A stretch of 64,000 nt of DNA from the NCBI GenBank assembly GCA_016188005.1, contig JACPIQ010000004.1:16650-80649 (forward strand), in the 5' to 3' direction. Made by a program: the position numbers and the translations under genes. Below are positions 1 through 9,400 of this stretch, piece by piece (positions within the stretch are counted from its first letter, which is position 1; each line of letters starts with the position of its first letter). The stretch comes from Candidatus Rokuibacteriota bacterium (lineage in GTDB: Bacteria > Methylomirabilota > Methylomirabilia > Rokubacteriales > CSP1-6). The notes under the pieces were generated by a model. The model had not been told where the DNA came from and searched no databases. It saw only the letters and a program-made list of their open reading frames with translations.

Positions 1-2
1 TC

Positions 3-1394
3 GCTCTCCAGGCGGTGCTTGGCGCGGGGCCGACCGCGTGCGCGCGCTCGGTGGTGTTCCTGCCGGGTTCGCTCGGCGGTGCGCCCGACGGGGCGCTGGG
101 CACCTTCGCTGGGCGCGGGGGCCGGGTGGTGCCGGGGTCCGGGGTGGGGCGCACGGCGTTGCTCGGCCGCTCGCGCAGGCTGGCGCGGGCCTCGGCGGGC
201 GTGGTCGCCTTCCTCTGGGGGCCGTCGCGGGGGTCGGTGTTCACGCTGCGGGAAGCCATCCGGTCGGGGAAGCCGGCGGCGGTGGTCCTCGCCGGCGGCG
301 GGGCGGCGCTGCCGGCCTTCTCCGGCGGCGCGTGGGCGCCGTGCTCGATCGGTCCCGTCGCGGCCTTCCGCTGGGTGCCGGCGCCGGAGTCGCGTGAGCC
401 CGATGCGGCGCAGCCGGCGCGCAGGCCCTGGCTGGCCCGGGTCTTCCAGGTGCCCGAGGGGGAGCCGACCCACGCGCTCCTCGAGCACATCTCATCACTG
501 AGCCAGGGCGACCGGCTCTGGTTCGAGCGGGGCGTTCTGGCTGGCGACACGGTGGTCGTGGCCCACGAGGCCCTCTCCGACACCCCGGCCTTCCTCGCCA
601 CCCGGCGGCTGATGGCCCGCTTCCGGTGCACGGCCCGGGAGGGGGCGGGGCTTGCCGAGCTCTTCCTGGCGCTGGATGCCGGCCCCGCCGTCGTCGCCCA
701 CTACGAGGCCGAGGCCCGGCAGCGCAGCGCGGCCGTGATCATCGAGGACCTCGCCCAGTTGGTGGCCCGGCTGGCGCTCGCCGAGGCCGTTCCCGACGAG
801 GACGCGCTCGATCACGCCGACTGCCTCGCCGACAGGGCAGTCCTCGTGTCAACAGACGGACAGGTTGCACAGCGGGCTGGGCAGTCGGAGGGGGCGAGTG
901 CGCAGCTGGCGTGGCATGCCCTGGGAACTGTGCAGTCCGAGCGGGCCACCTGCCCAGTCTGCCGTGCAGTTTTCGAGGCCGACGACGAGGCCGCCGAGCT
1001 GCCGATCTGCCCCGAGTGCGGCACGCGGGACACGTGGGAGGCCCGCCAGGGGGGCCGGTTCCGGGGCATCGTCGGCGCCATCGACGGCTGCCCGTCGATC
1101 GAGGAGCTGGCGGCGCTGGGCAAGCGGCTCTACGCCCTCGCCCTCTCCCATGACCAGGCTGGCGTCGCCTGGTCCCACTACCATCTCCGCAAGCAGGTGC
1201 TCGAGGCGGTGCCGCTCGGCCAGCCGGCGCAGGTCCTGCTCGCCGAGGTTGAGCACGCGAGCCGGCGCTTCCTGCCTCGGCTGGGCGCCTGCCTGTACCG
1301 GGTGCAGCGCATCCCGAGCATCCCGGTGTCGGCCCCGGAGTGGCGGCGGATCTGGTCGGCCTACCGGGCGCGGCGGGGGGCCGTCAGCGCCTGA
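3..1394 (+). CDS. Hypothetical protein with zinc ribbon, 5' end probably outside the window
   Basis: The reading frame is open to the left window edge, so the GTG at position 15 may be internal and the gene may begin upstream. Counting from that GTG, a CPVC/CPEC pair with Cys313, Cys316, Cys332 and Cys335 forms a likely zinc ribbon in the last third. An N-terminal stretch around residues 60-105, rich in small residues and with a short GPSRGS element followed by a helix and a hydrophobic strand, is loosely like Rossmann-type nucleotide-binding (SLOG/DprA-like) folds; that resemblance is only by eye. I do not recognise the family. It lies beside a convergent hypothetical gene and upstream of the ssb-rad52 module, which suggests an island-encoded DNA or nucleotide metabolism role. 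Confidence 0.55.
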   Translation, partial: ALQAVLGAGPTACARSVVFLPGSLGGAPDGALGTFAGRGGRVVPGSGVGRTALLGRSRRLARASAGVVAFLWGPSRGSVFTLREAIRSGKPAAVVLAGGGAALPAFSGGAWAPCSIGPVAAFRWVPAPESREPDAAQPARRPWLARVFQVPEGEPTHALLEHISSLSQGDRLWFERGVLAGDTVVVAHEALSDTPAFLATRRLMARFRCTAREGAGLAELFLALDAGPAVVAHYEAEARQRSAAVIIEDLAQLVARLALAEAVPDEDALDHADCLADRAVLVSTDGQVAQRAGQSEGASAQLAWHALGTVQSERATCPVCRAVFEADDEAAELPICPECGTRDTWEARQGGRFRGIVGAIDGCPSIEELAALGKRLYALALSHDQAGVAWSHYHLRKQVLEAVPLGQPAQVLLAEVEHASRRFLPRLGACLYRVQRIPSIPVSAPEWRRIWSAYRARRGAVSA

Positions 1395-1503
1395 CCCGGC
1401 GCGCTCCCGCTACCCGTCGCGCGTGGGAACGGCGCGGCACCGAGTCGGCGGCCGGCGGCGGGGCCTTCGCCGTGCAGGGTGTGGCAGCACGCCTCGGCCC
1501 CGG

Positions 1504-2085
1504 TCACTCGGCAGGAGCGGGGTCCGCGCGGCCCTTCGCCGCATAGGCCGCCTCGAACCAGGTGGGAGGCACGTTGTGCCGCTCCGCCACCTGACGCACC
1601 GCCGATTGCACCTCCCAGTAGTCCTTCTTGGTCATCCCCTTCAGGGTGCCTACAGCGGGGATGGAAGAATCAATCTCGTTCAGCTGGTCGGCGACCTTCT
1701 GGTCGATCGGGAGATGCAGGAACGCCCGGAGCCGTAGCCAATCCCCTTCCTCGAGCAACTCGCGGTTCGCCACGATCTCGTATACGACGATGTTCACCAG
1801 CTTCGCGAAGTACGCCCAGCGATCATTGCGGAGGCCGTTCTTCGAAAACGCGCGCCAGCAGGCGAGCTCCACGATGCCCGTGAGCCACTCATCGTATTTG
1901 TCGCGCGTTTGGATCTTGGCGATTTCTGCCGGTCGGAGGTGCTGAAAGAGCGCGTCCTGGAGTTCGCGGTTGGTACCGCGGCGGAAGAGGCGGGCCATCG
2001 CGCCCTTCTCGACGACGTACTTGATGCGCCGTCTAACGAGCGCATTCCGGTACTCCTCGGTGGAGAACGGGGCCGAGGGGGACAT
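1504..2085 (-). CDS. Hypothetical helical protein
   Basis: This 193-residue protein is charged and mainly helical, with no recognisable catalytic motif, signal peptide or membrane segment. I placed the start at the ATG complementary to 2083-2085 because the longer open frame would run into the ssb promoter and coding region on the other strand. It is divergent from ssb, leaving about 210 bp that should hold both promoters. Conserved-looking aromatic positions (KYDEWL, WAYFAKLVNIVVYE) suggest a folded domain. No function can be assigned; by position it may be a regulator or accessory factor of the recombination module. Confidence 0.5.
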   Translation of the reverse strand: MSPSAPFSTEEYRNALVRRRIKYVVEKGAMARLFRRGTNRELQDALFQHLRPAEIAKIQTRDKYDEWLTGIVELACWRAFSKNGLRNDRWAYFAKLVNIVVYEIVANRELLEEGDWLRLRAFLHLPIDQKVADQLNEIDSSIPAVGTLKGMTKKDYWEVQSAVRQVAERHNVPPTWFEAAYAAKGRADPAPAE

Positions 2086-2293
2086 GCCTCGCTGATACCA
2101 CGGCTCCCCAGAAGAGGGAAGGCAGTTCGAGAACAGAGGCCGCGCCAGCCTCTGCCCTCCGCCATCTCCCGCTCGACCCGCGAGCCGCTCGATCTGATCG
2201 GGTCTGGTCTGGGAGTGACCCACGGGCGAAGGGAGGTGGCACTGCACCCACCCGTCGACGATCACCCCCAACACGCAGAGAAAGGAGCACGCG

Positions 2294-2698
2294 ATGAACA
2301 GCGTCAACGTGGTCATGTTGCTGGGGCACCTCACGCGCGATCCCGAGCTTCGCTACACGCCCTCGGGGGCGGCAGTGTGCCAGATGGGCCTGGCGCTCAA
2401 CCGCCGCTGGAAGGACCAGGGCGGCGAGGCGCAGCAGGAGACGACCTTCGTGGAGATCACGACCTGGGGCAAGCAGGCCGAGACGGTGGCGCAGTACCTC
2501 ACCAAGGGCCGCGCGGTGGCCGTCGAGGGGCGGCTCCAGGAGGACCGCTGGGAAACGGAGTCGGGCGAGAAGCGCTCGCGGCTCAAGGTCGTCGCCCAGC
2601 GGGTGACCTTCCTGTCCTGGGCGGGCGCCCAGGCGCCGACCTCGGCCGCCGGCGACGAGCCGGCGCCGGACTGGGTGACGGAAGGAGCGGAGCGATGA
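2294..2698 (+). CDS. ssb: Single-stranded DNA-binding protein
   Basis: The product is an OB-fold SSB of 134 residues. The N-terminal pattern MNSVNVVMLLGHLTRDPELR, the central FVEITTWGKQAE and the GRAVAVEGRLQED segment are typical of bacterial and phage SSB. The acidic C-terminal tail used by chromosomal SSB to recruit partners is not canonical: it ends in WVTEGAER rather than DDDIPF, and the protein is short, as in phage- or plasmid-borne copies. A good ribosome-binding site (AAAGGAG) lies just upstream of the ATG. The stop codon overlaps the start of the next gene as ATGA, so ssb, the small helical protein and the Rad52-like gene are probably translationally coupled. Confidence 0.93.
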   Translation: MNSVNVVMLLGHLTRDPELRYTPSGAAVCQMGLALNRRWKDQGGEAQQETTFVEITTWGKQAETVAQYLTKGRAVAVEGRLQEDRWETESGEKRSRLKVVAQRVTFLSWAGAQAPTSAAGDEPAPDWVTEGAER

Positions 2699-2931
2699 TC
2701 CCCGCCGGCCCGAGTGTCATCACCCTCGAGATGCTGCGTCTCATCCGCCGGGCGCTCGCGGAGACCCCCGAGCTGACTCAGGCGATCACGGTGCTCGCGG
2801 ACCGCGTCGACCGGCTCACGGCGGAGCTGGCGCTCGGGGAGCTCAGCGAGCTGACCAAGCTCGCAGCCCGCGCGCTCCGCCACCTCGACACCATGGACAT
2901 CGGCCACAACGGCCACGGAGGTCAGCCATGA
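2695..2931 (+). CDS. Small helical protein between ssb and the Rad52-like gene
   Basis: This 78-residue protein starts at an ATG overlapping the ssb stop (ATGA) and ends with a TGA overlapping the ATG of the Rad52-like gene, so it sits in a coupled three-gene operon. Residues 10-70 are strongly amphipathic, with regularly spaced leucines and charged residues (LRLIRRALAE, VDRLTAELALGELSEL), suggesting a short coiled coil. I do not recognise a family. The coupling points to a role with SSB and the annealing protein, for example as a loader or adaptor, but that is inference. Confidence 0.65.
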   Translation: MIPAGPSVITLEMLRLIRRALAETPELTQAITVLADRVDRLTAELALGELSELTKLAARALRHLDTMDIGHNGHGGQP

Positions 2932-3701
2932 ACCGCGCGTTGCTGGAGAAGCCGTTCGAGCCCGGGCAGATCCGCCAGCGCAAGGGGCGGAACGGCCTGC
3001 TTGACTACGTGGAGGGCCACAGCGTGATCCAGCGTCTCAACGAGGCGCTGGAGGGCGCCTGGTCCTTCGAGATCGTGCAGCACGAGATCAGGGAGGAGGA
3101 GGTGCTCGTCATCGGTCGGCTCACGGCCGGGAACGTCGTGAAGATGGCCTTTGGCGGCTCGCAGGTCACGCGGGAGCGGGAGAGCGGCACGGCCATCTCG
3201 CTCGGTGACGACCTTAAGAGCGCCAGCACGGACGCGCTGAAGAAGTCCGCGACCTTCCTCGGCGTGGGCCTGCATCTCTACGCCGAGAAGCCCCTCGGCG
3301 GGCGAGGGCCTGCGCCCGGCCGAGGCTTCGCCCCCCGCGCCGTCGCCAGCGCACCGTCAGCTGCGGCCCCGGCCCCGCGCGGGGTCAGCAGCGCACCGGC
3401 TGCGGCGCCCGCGGCCCCGCAGCCGTCGGCGAGCACGCCAGCCAACGGGAGCCGGCCCGGCAACGGCAGCGACCGCGGCAACGGCGGCCGCGCCGGCAAC
3501 GCGAGCCGCACGACCAACGGCGCCGCCACGCCCCGGCAGCTGGACGCGATTGTCAAGGTCGCGCTCGCCAAGGGGCTCGACCCGGGGGCGGTGGACGCGA
3601 TGAGTCTCCGCGTCTTCAACAGGAAGCCCGACGCCCTCACCCACGAGGAGGCGGCCGGCCTCATCAGGGAGCTCTCGAACCTCAAGCGCCGCGTCGCCTG
3701 A
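2928..3701 (+). CDS. Rad52/Rad22-family single-strand annealing protein
   Basis: The first 120 or so residues match the Rad52/Rad22 annealing domain: a start near FEPGQIRQRKG, the DYVEGHSVIQRLNEAL helix, the strand pair around FEIVQHEIREEEVLVIGRL, and the conserved DDLKSASTDALKKSATFLGV-type segment. Members anneal complementary single strands and act in phage or plasmid recombination. The following 80 residues are Ala/Pro/Gly/Asn-rich and probably a disordered linker. A small C-terminal domain (about residues 198-257, starting TPRQLDAIVKVALAKG) resembles the short helical modules found at the end of phage recombinases. ssb lies immediately upstream and a PD-(D/E)XK nuclease downstream, the classic exonuclease/annealing/SSB set. 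Confidence 0.9.
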   Translation: MNRALLEKPFEPGQIRQRKGRNGLLDYVEGHSVIQRLNEALEGAWSFEIVQHEIREEEVLVIGRLTAGNVVKMAFGGSQVTRERESGTAISLGDDLKSASTDALKKSATFLGVGLHLYAEKPLGGRGPAPGRGFAPRAVASAPSAAAPAPRGVSSAPAAAPAAPQPSASTPANGSRPGNGSDRGNGGRAGNASRTTNGAATPRQLDAIVKVALAKGLDPGAVDAMSLRVFNRKPDALTHEEAAGLIRELSNLKRRVA

Positions 3702-3779
3702 TGGCTCGCGGCTTCACCTGCTCACGGGGAGGGCGCCGACGCGCTCTCCCCCGTCGTGCGTTCACGAGGAGAATCCATC

Positions 3780-4586
3780 ATGGTCCCCACCGAGATGCGC
3801 TCGCAGCCGCATGTCTCGTTCTCTCAGCTCGACCAGTACCTGCGCTGCCCCTTGAAGTACAAGCTTATGTACGTGGATCGCCTGCGCCCCGACTTCGTCC
3901 CGGCGGCGCTGGCCTTCGGCTCCGGGATCCACGGGGCGGCGGCCTTCTTCCTCCGCGGGATCCAGCAGGGCGCCCCGCCGAGCCTCGCCGACGTGCAGGC
4001 CTTCTTCGAGGGCTACTGGGGCCTCGAGACCGCGAGCCGGCCCATCCGCTTCGGCGAGAAGGATACGAAGGAGAGCCTCCTCGACCTGGCCACCCGGATG
4101 CTCGAGGTGTTCCACAAGAGCCAGATCCCCGGCACCGAGATCGTCGGCGTGGAGCAGGCGTTCGACGTGCCGCTCATCGACCAGGAGACGGGCGAGGTGC
4201 TGGACCGCTCGCTGGTCGGGAGCCTCGACCTGCTGGAGCGCGATGCCGAGGGGCGGCTCGTGGTTGTGGATCTCAAGACATCAGCCCGCAGGTATACCGA
4301 TCTCCAGGTGGAGGCGAGTCTGCAACTATCCGTCTACTCGTACGCGACGGCGATGAACGGGCTGGCCGACCAGGAGGACCTGCGGCTGCGCTTCGATCTG
4401 CTGACGAAGACGAAGCAGCCGGAGCTGCACCGCTACTGGACCCAGCGGGACCGGGCGGCCAACGTGCGCCTCTTCCACCTGGCGGCGGAGATCCTGCACG
4501 CGATCGAGCTGGGCGTGTTCGTGCCGAACCCGGGGTGGCAGTGCAAGGAGTGCCCGTACCGGAGCCGGTGCTGGGCCGGGAGATGA
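3780..4586 (+). CDS. RecB/Cas4-like PD-(D/E)XK nuclease with Fe-S cluster cysteines
   Basis: The 268-residue product has the PD-(D/E)XK_1 nuclease signature: Asp150 in GSLD and Asp164-x-Lys166 in VVDLKTS, followed by the QLSVYSYA helix (motif QxxxY). Cys23 near the N-terminus together with Cys255, Cys258 and Cys264 at the C-terminus forms the four-cysteine set that holds a 4Fe-4S cluster in Cas4 and AddB-type nucleases. The ATG at 3780 has a GAGGAG ribosome-binding site and is preferred to an ATG 24 bases upstream. With SSB and the Rad52-like protein it would supply the resecting exonuclease of a recombination module. A decayed copy of its 3' end lies at 6169-6268. Confidence 0.85.
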   Translation: MVPTEMRSQPHVSFSQLDQYLRCPLKYKLMYVDRLRPDFVPAALAFGSGIHGAAAFFLRGIQQGAPPSLADVQAFFEGYWGLETASRPIRFGEKDTKESLLDLATRMLEVFHKSQIPGTEIVGVEQAFDVPLIDQETGEVLDRSLVGSLDLLERDAEGRLVVVDLKTSARRYTDLQVEASLQLSVYSYATAMNGLADQEDLRLRFDLLTKTKQPELHRYWTQRDRAANVRLFHLAAEILHAIELGVFVPNPGWQCKECPYRSRCWAGR

Positions 4587-4589
4587 CCC

Positions 4590-5750
4590 TCAGGGGCGGG
4601 GAGAGATTTTCCCCGAGAGGAGGCGTCTGGCGCTGGCACGCCAGTCGATCGCGTTTCTGCGTGTGAGCGGCACCAATTCTAAGGCGAATAGCCATCCGGC
4701 CGCTAAGTCACGATTGCCCGATTCAATGCCATGCCGGAACGCGTCCTGGAGCGGACGGAACAGTTCCTTGTCGACCGGAGCGACGGCAACTTGTAGGACG
4801 TGGGTGTTCACCACGGCTGCGACCTTGCCAAGGGGGCATCCGGTAGCCAAGGCGGCGAGGTCCCTTATCAGGGGGTGAGCCTCGATTGCCCGCTGGCCGG
4901 TCGGCGAGGTACTGGGCGGTCCCGTCCGGCTGACATCGGGGCGGGGCTTACCCGAAAGGGCTGTCGTACGAGGGCCCAGTGTGCGTGCGTCTGCATCCGT
5001 GAAGGTCCCCGTAAAGGAGACAGGCTCTACCGCATGCGCATAGAGGGCGCGGCTGCCGTCAAGCTCGTCCTCAACAGGGCGGCAGTGAACAACCTGCCCA
5101 ACAGAGACATGCAAGACGTCGGGCACGTTAACGGCTACCCAGCGATTCCCATTCAAGCAGATGTCGACAAGCTTCAGGCTGATCCGGGAGCGCGTGACAG
5201 TGTCCGGACGACCGCGCCAGCCAGTTCTCTCGCTGACTCTCGTTACGACCCCGAGCACCGAGGGCGAAGGACCGTCGCCCTTGTTCGGCCAGCCATAAGG
5301 CTCGTCCGGGCTCAGGGGGCTAAGCTTGGGTCGGGGGATGATTTTCGGCGGAGCATAGAGGCCGACAAGTCGCATGAGGCTGGGTGACTTGGATGCGGTT
5401 CGGCGTCCAACGTCCGAAGACAGGCATGGGTGCTTGGGCCAAGGTGGGCCAAGCTCATCGAAGAAGACGACATCCCCGTTCCCATTGGTATGGAAGAAGA
5501 TAAACGCCCCGCAGATCGGGCATGTCGTCGGGTGGGTGAAGCGGACCCCCGAGTCGCTTCGCGCGTGACCCCGCTGCCAAGCTTGTGACGCGCGCTCTAC
5601 TGGAGCCGTCGGCGGGCTCCAGCCCTCGCGAATGGTCTCACCTCCGTAGGAGAAGTCGCTGGAACACGACCCGGACAGGTGGATGGGGGTCACCTGCCCA
5701 TCCACGTACCGGAAGATGATTTCGCCGCCGCAGTTGTAGCAGGTGGACAT
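4590..5750 (-). CDS. Hypothetical protein with two cysteine pairs (zinc-binding-like)
   Basis: The gene is convergent with the PD-(D/E)XK nuclease, with three bases between their stops. The chosen ATG at 5750 follows a GGGGGAA stretch and gives a protein starting MSTCYNCGGEIIFRYVDG. A first CxxC (CYNCGG) and a second CPIC followed about 25 residues later by a Cys suggest one or two zinc-binding sites in the first 100 residues. The middle has an OB-like strand-rich region (VLGVVTRVSERTG ... WVAVNVPDVLHVSVGQVVHC). No known family comes to mind. The zinc and strand content would fit a nucleic-acid-binding protein, but that is weak inference. Confidence 0.6.
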   Translation of the reverse strand: MSTCYNCGGEIIFRYVDGQVTPIHLSGSCSSDFSYGGETIREGWSPPTAPVERASQAWQRGHARSDSGVRFTHPTTCPICGAFIFFHTNGNGDVVFFDELGPPWPKHPCLSSDVGRRTASKSPSLMRLVGLYAPPKIIPRPKLSPLSPDEPYGWPNKGDGPSPSVLGVVTRVSERTGWRGRPDTVTRSRISLKLVDICLNGNRWVAVNVPDVLHVSVGQVVHCRPVEDELDGSRALYAHAVEPVSFTGTFTDADARTLGPRTTALSGKPRPDVSRTGPPSTSPTGQRAIEAHPLIRDLAALATGCPLGKVAAVVNTHVLQVAVAPVDKELFRPLQDAFRHGIESGNRDLAAGWLFALELVPLTRRNAIDWRASARRLLSGKISPRP

Positions 5751-5889
5751 GCCGTTCCCCCCCGGGGTCGTCCATGTCAGATGAGCCGCTCCGCTAGCGC
5801 AGGCCTTACCGTCATGCGGCCATAGGCGGGTCAGGGACTTGGGGAAGAGAGACCAGCGTCCTGATTGTCTTGCGCGGCGGCGCGGACCT

Positions 5890-6087
5890 TCACCGCAACG
5901 ACGCACAGGGGAACGGCCGGACCGCGCGCCTTGGGCGCTTCGCGAGCCGCCACACTTCGATAGCCCGCCTGTAATGCGCTTTCAGCGCGGCGCCTCCCCA
6001 CTTGAACTCCAAGAACACCCAACCGTTCCGGAACCCCAGCTGGCGCATAGACGCTCGAACCAGCCGCTTGAGGTCTCGTTCCCGCAT
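5890..6087 (-). CDS. Short VRR-nuclease-like fragment or small hypothetical protein
   Basis: A 65-residue frame starting MRERDLKRLVRASMRQLG contains WVFLEFKWGG followed by LKAHYRRAIEVWRLAK. The strand plus E-x-K and the Arg/Gln-rich helix are reminiscent of the core of VRR-NUC (PD-(D/E)XK) nucleases, but the domain is incomplete and ends early in a basic tail. It may be a truncated gene rather than a functional one. No strong ribosome-binding site is seen. The setting, between a zinc-binding-like protein and a nuclease remnant, supports a degenerate stretch. Confidence 0.3.
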   Translation of the reverse strand: MRERDLKRLVRASMRQLGFRNGWVFLEFKWGGAALKAHYRRAIEVWRLAKRPRRAVRPFPCASLR

Positions 6088-6168
6088 GGGCGGAACGTAC
6101 GGCGGCGAAAGAACGGCGTCAAGGACGAAGGGGCCGGATCGGGGCGAGGCCCATGCAGTTGGACGATC

Positions 6169-6268
6169 GCCGAGATCCCCGAGGTGATCGAGATGGGTGT
6201 CTTCCTCCCGAAGCCAGGTTGGCAGTGTAAGGGTTTTCCCTAGTGGCGCCGGCATTGGGCGGGGCTGA
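6169..6268 (+). pseudogene. Remnant of the 3' end of a PD-(D/E)XK nuclease gene
   Basis: Translation of this stretch gives AEIPEVIEMGVFLPKPGWQCK, a premature TAG, then WRRHWAGL and a TGA. This aligns without gaps to the last 33 or so residues of the nuclease at 3780-4586, which reads AEILHAIELGVFVPNPGWQCK and then ECPYRSRCWAGR. The Cys cluster is mostly lost and no upstream nuclease domain is present. It is a decayed second copy, not an active gene. The rest of the gap 6088-6440 shows nothing else I can support, apart from the start region of the downstream helicase. Confidence 0.7.
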
Positions 6269-6440
6269 AGGGGATGAGCCGTAGCGGAGCCCCCCTGCTG
6301 TGTCCTATCCTGTCACAGGTACGACGAACCATCGCGGAGGAGACTCAGGGGGATGCGTGGTGCAGGCCGGACGAAGGTGGACAAGGCCGCCTCTCCTGTG
6401 ATCGCTCCCCGCCTGGGGGAGCGGGGGAGCTGCTGACACA

Positions 6441-9400
6441 ATGAGGCTCGAAGATCTCAAGCCGAACGCGGCCGTACGCGGGATCCTCCCGGACTGCCTC
6501 GTCACCGTCGTGAGCGTCCAGTGGTTCGGCACGGAGGCGCTCGAGCTCACGTACAAGGACCCGGCGGGCCGCCCGGCCAACACGCTCCTCTACCGCCACG
6601 ACGAGCCCCGCTTGGAGGTCGTCGAGCAGGGCCGCCCCTGGAGCTTCGACGGCGACGGGGCGCTCTTCCGCCTGGTCTCGGAGGCGCACCGGATCCGGCT
6701 GGCGCACCTGTTCGACCCGGTGCTGGCTGTCCACACCTCGCTGGTGGACCGCTCCCGCACCAGATCACGGCGGTCTACGAGGCGATGCTGCCGCGCCAGC
6801 CGCTCCGCTTCCTGCTGGCCGACGACCCGGGTGCCGGCAAGACGATCATGGCGGGGCTCCTGATGAAGGAGCTGGTGGCCCGCGGCGACCTGCAGCGGTG
6901 CCTGGTCGTCTGCCCGGGCAGCCTGGCCGAGCAGTGGCAGGACGAGCTCTATCGGCGCTTCCACCTGCCCTTCGAGATCCTGACCAACGACAAGCTGGAG
7001 GCCGCCCGCACCGGCAACTGGTTCATGGAGACGAATCTCGTCATCGCCCGGCTGGACAAGCTCTCCCGCAACGAGGACGTGCAGGACAAGCTCAAGGCCC
7101 CGGACTGCCGCTGGGACCTCGTCGTCTGCGACGAGGCCCACAAGATGTCGGCCACGTTCTTCGGGGGCGAGATCAAGTACACCAAGCGCCACAGGCTCGG
7201 CCAGCTCCTCGGGACCCTGACGCGGCACCTCCTGCTGCTCACGGCAACCCCGCACAACGGCAAGGAAGAGGACTTCCAGCTCTTCATGGCGCTGCTCGAC
7301 GGCGACCGCTTCGAGGGCCGCTTCCGGGACGGAGTCCACACCGCGGATGTGTCGGACCTCATGCGCCGGATGGTCAAGGAGGGGCTCCTCAAGTTCGACG
7401 GCACGCCGCTCTTCCCGGAGCGGATCGCCTACACGGTGCCGTACAAGCTCTCGGACGCCGAGGCTCAGCTCTACAAGGCCGTGACCGACTACGTGCGCGA
7501 GGAGTTCAACCGGGCCGAGGCGCTCCAGAACGACAAGAGGGCCGGCACGGTCGGCTTCGCGCTCACCATCCTGCAGCGCCGTCTCGCGTCATCCCCCGAG
7601 GCGATCTATCAGTCGCTGCGCCGCCGGCGGGAGCGGCTCGACAGGCGCCTCCGCGAGCTGGAGCTGCTCCAGCGTGGAGGCGAGATCGCCCCGGCGGTCA
7701 CTCCCGTGGCCCCGACTCTGGATCCGGAAGACGTCGAGGACCGGGAGGACGCGCCGGACAACGAGGTCCAGGCCGCCGAGGAGGAGATCCTCGACCAGGC
7801 CACCGCCGCGCGAACCACTCGGTGCGCCGCAGCGGGGAAGACAGGAAGTGGCGAGAGTTGGCGAGCCTGCTCGGGGAGATCTTCACCGAGACGGCCCTGG
7901 CCGGCCGCGTGTCGGAGCCCGAACCAGGTCCCAGAGGCTCGGGCGCCATCCCGAAGCCCGAGTCATCCCCCCGCCAGAAGCTCGTCCTGTTCACCGAGCA
8001 TCGGGACACGCTCGCGTATCTCGAGCAGCGCGTCACCACGCTCCTCGGTCGGAAGGAAGCCGTCGTGATCATCCACGGCGGCCTGGGGCGCGAGGAGCGC
8101 ACCAAGGCCCAGGAGTCCTTCCTGCACGACCCCCACGTCCAGGTGCTCCTGGCCACCGATGCCGCCGGCGAGGGCATCAACCTCCAGCGGGCGCACCTGA
8201 TGGTGAACTACGACCTGCCATGGAATCCGAACCGGATCGAGCAGCGCTTCGGGCGCATCCACCGGATCAACCAGACCGAGGTCTGCCACCTCTGGAATCT
8301 GGTGGCCGAGGAGACGCGGGAGGGAGACGTCTACCGGACGCTGCTGGAAAAGCTCGAGCAGGCGCGACAGGCTCTCGGCGGCCAGGTGTTCGACGTCCTC
8401 GGCAAGCTCCAGTTCGAGGGCCGGCCGCTCCGCGAGCTGCTGATCGAGGCGATCCGCTACGGCGAGCAGCCCGAGGTGCGGGCGCGCCTCAGCCGCGTGG
8501 TGGCCGAGGCCGTGGACCGGCAGCAGCTCCAGAGCCTGATCGAGGAGCGGGCCCTGGCGCACGACGCCATGGACGCGAGCCGTGTCTACCGGATCCGAGA
8601 GGACATGGAGCGGGCCGAGGCCCGGCGGCTCCAGCCGCATTACATCGAGTCCTTTTTCCTGGAGGCCTTCCGGTACCTGGGCGGAACGCTGAGGCAGCGC
8701 GAGCCCCGCCGGTACGAGGTGACGCATGTCCCGGCGCCCGTCCGCAACCGCGACCGGCTCATCGGCGTGGGCGAGCCGGTGCTCCCCCGCTACGAGCGCA
8801 TCGCCTTCGAGAAGCCGCTCATCCAGCCCCAGGGCCAGCCGCTGGCTGCCTTCGTCTGCCCCGGCCACCCCCTGCTCGACGCCACCATCGACCTCACGCT
8901 GGAGCGCCACCGCGACCTCCTCCGCCGGGGCACAGTGCTGGTGGACGAGCGGGACCCTGGCGTGACGCCTCGCGTTCTCCTCTACCTCGAGCACGCGGTC
9001 CAGGACGCGAGCCTGACCCGAACGGGCGAGCGTCGCGTCGTCTCCAAGCGCGTGCTCCACGTGGAGCTCGATGCCGCGGGCAGCACCCGGCACCTCCACT
9101 ACGCGCCCTACCTCGACTTCCGGCCGCTCGCTGCCGATGAGCCGGGCGTTGACGCCCTGCTCGCCCGCCCCGAGTGCGGCTGGATCACCCGGGACCTGGA
9201 GCAGGCCGTGCAGACCTACGCCATCACCCAGGTGGTGCCGGCGCACGTGGCCGAGGTACGGGCCCGCAAGGAGGAGCTTGTCGCCAAGACTGAGGCTGCC
9301 GTCAAGGACCGGCTCACGAAGGAGATCAGCTACTGGGATCACCGCGCCGAGGAGCTGAAGCTCCAGGAGCAGGCGGGGCGGCCGAATGCCCGGCTCAACT

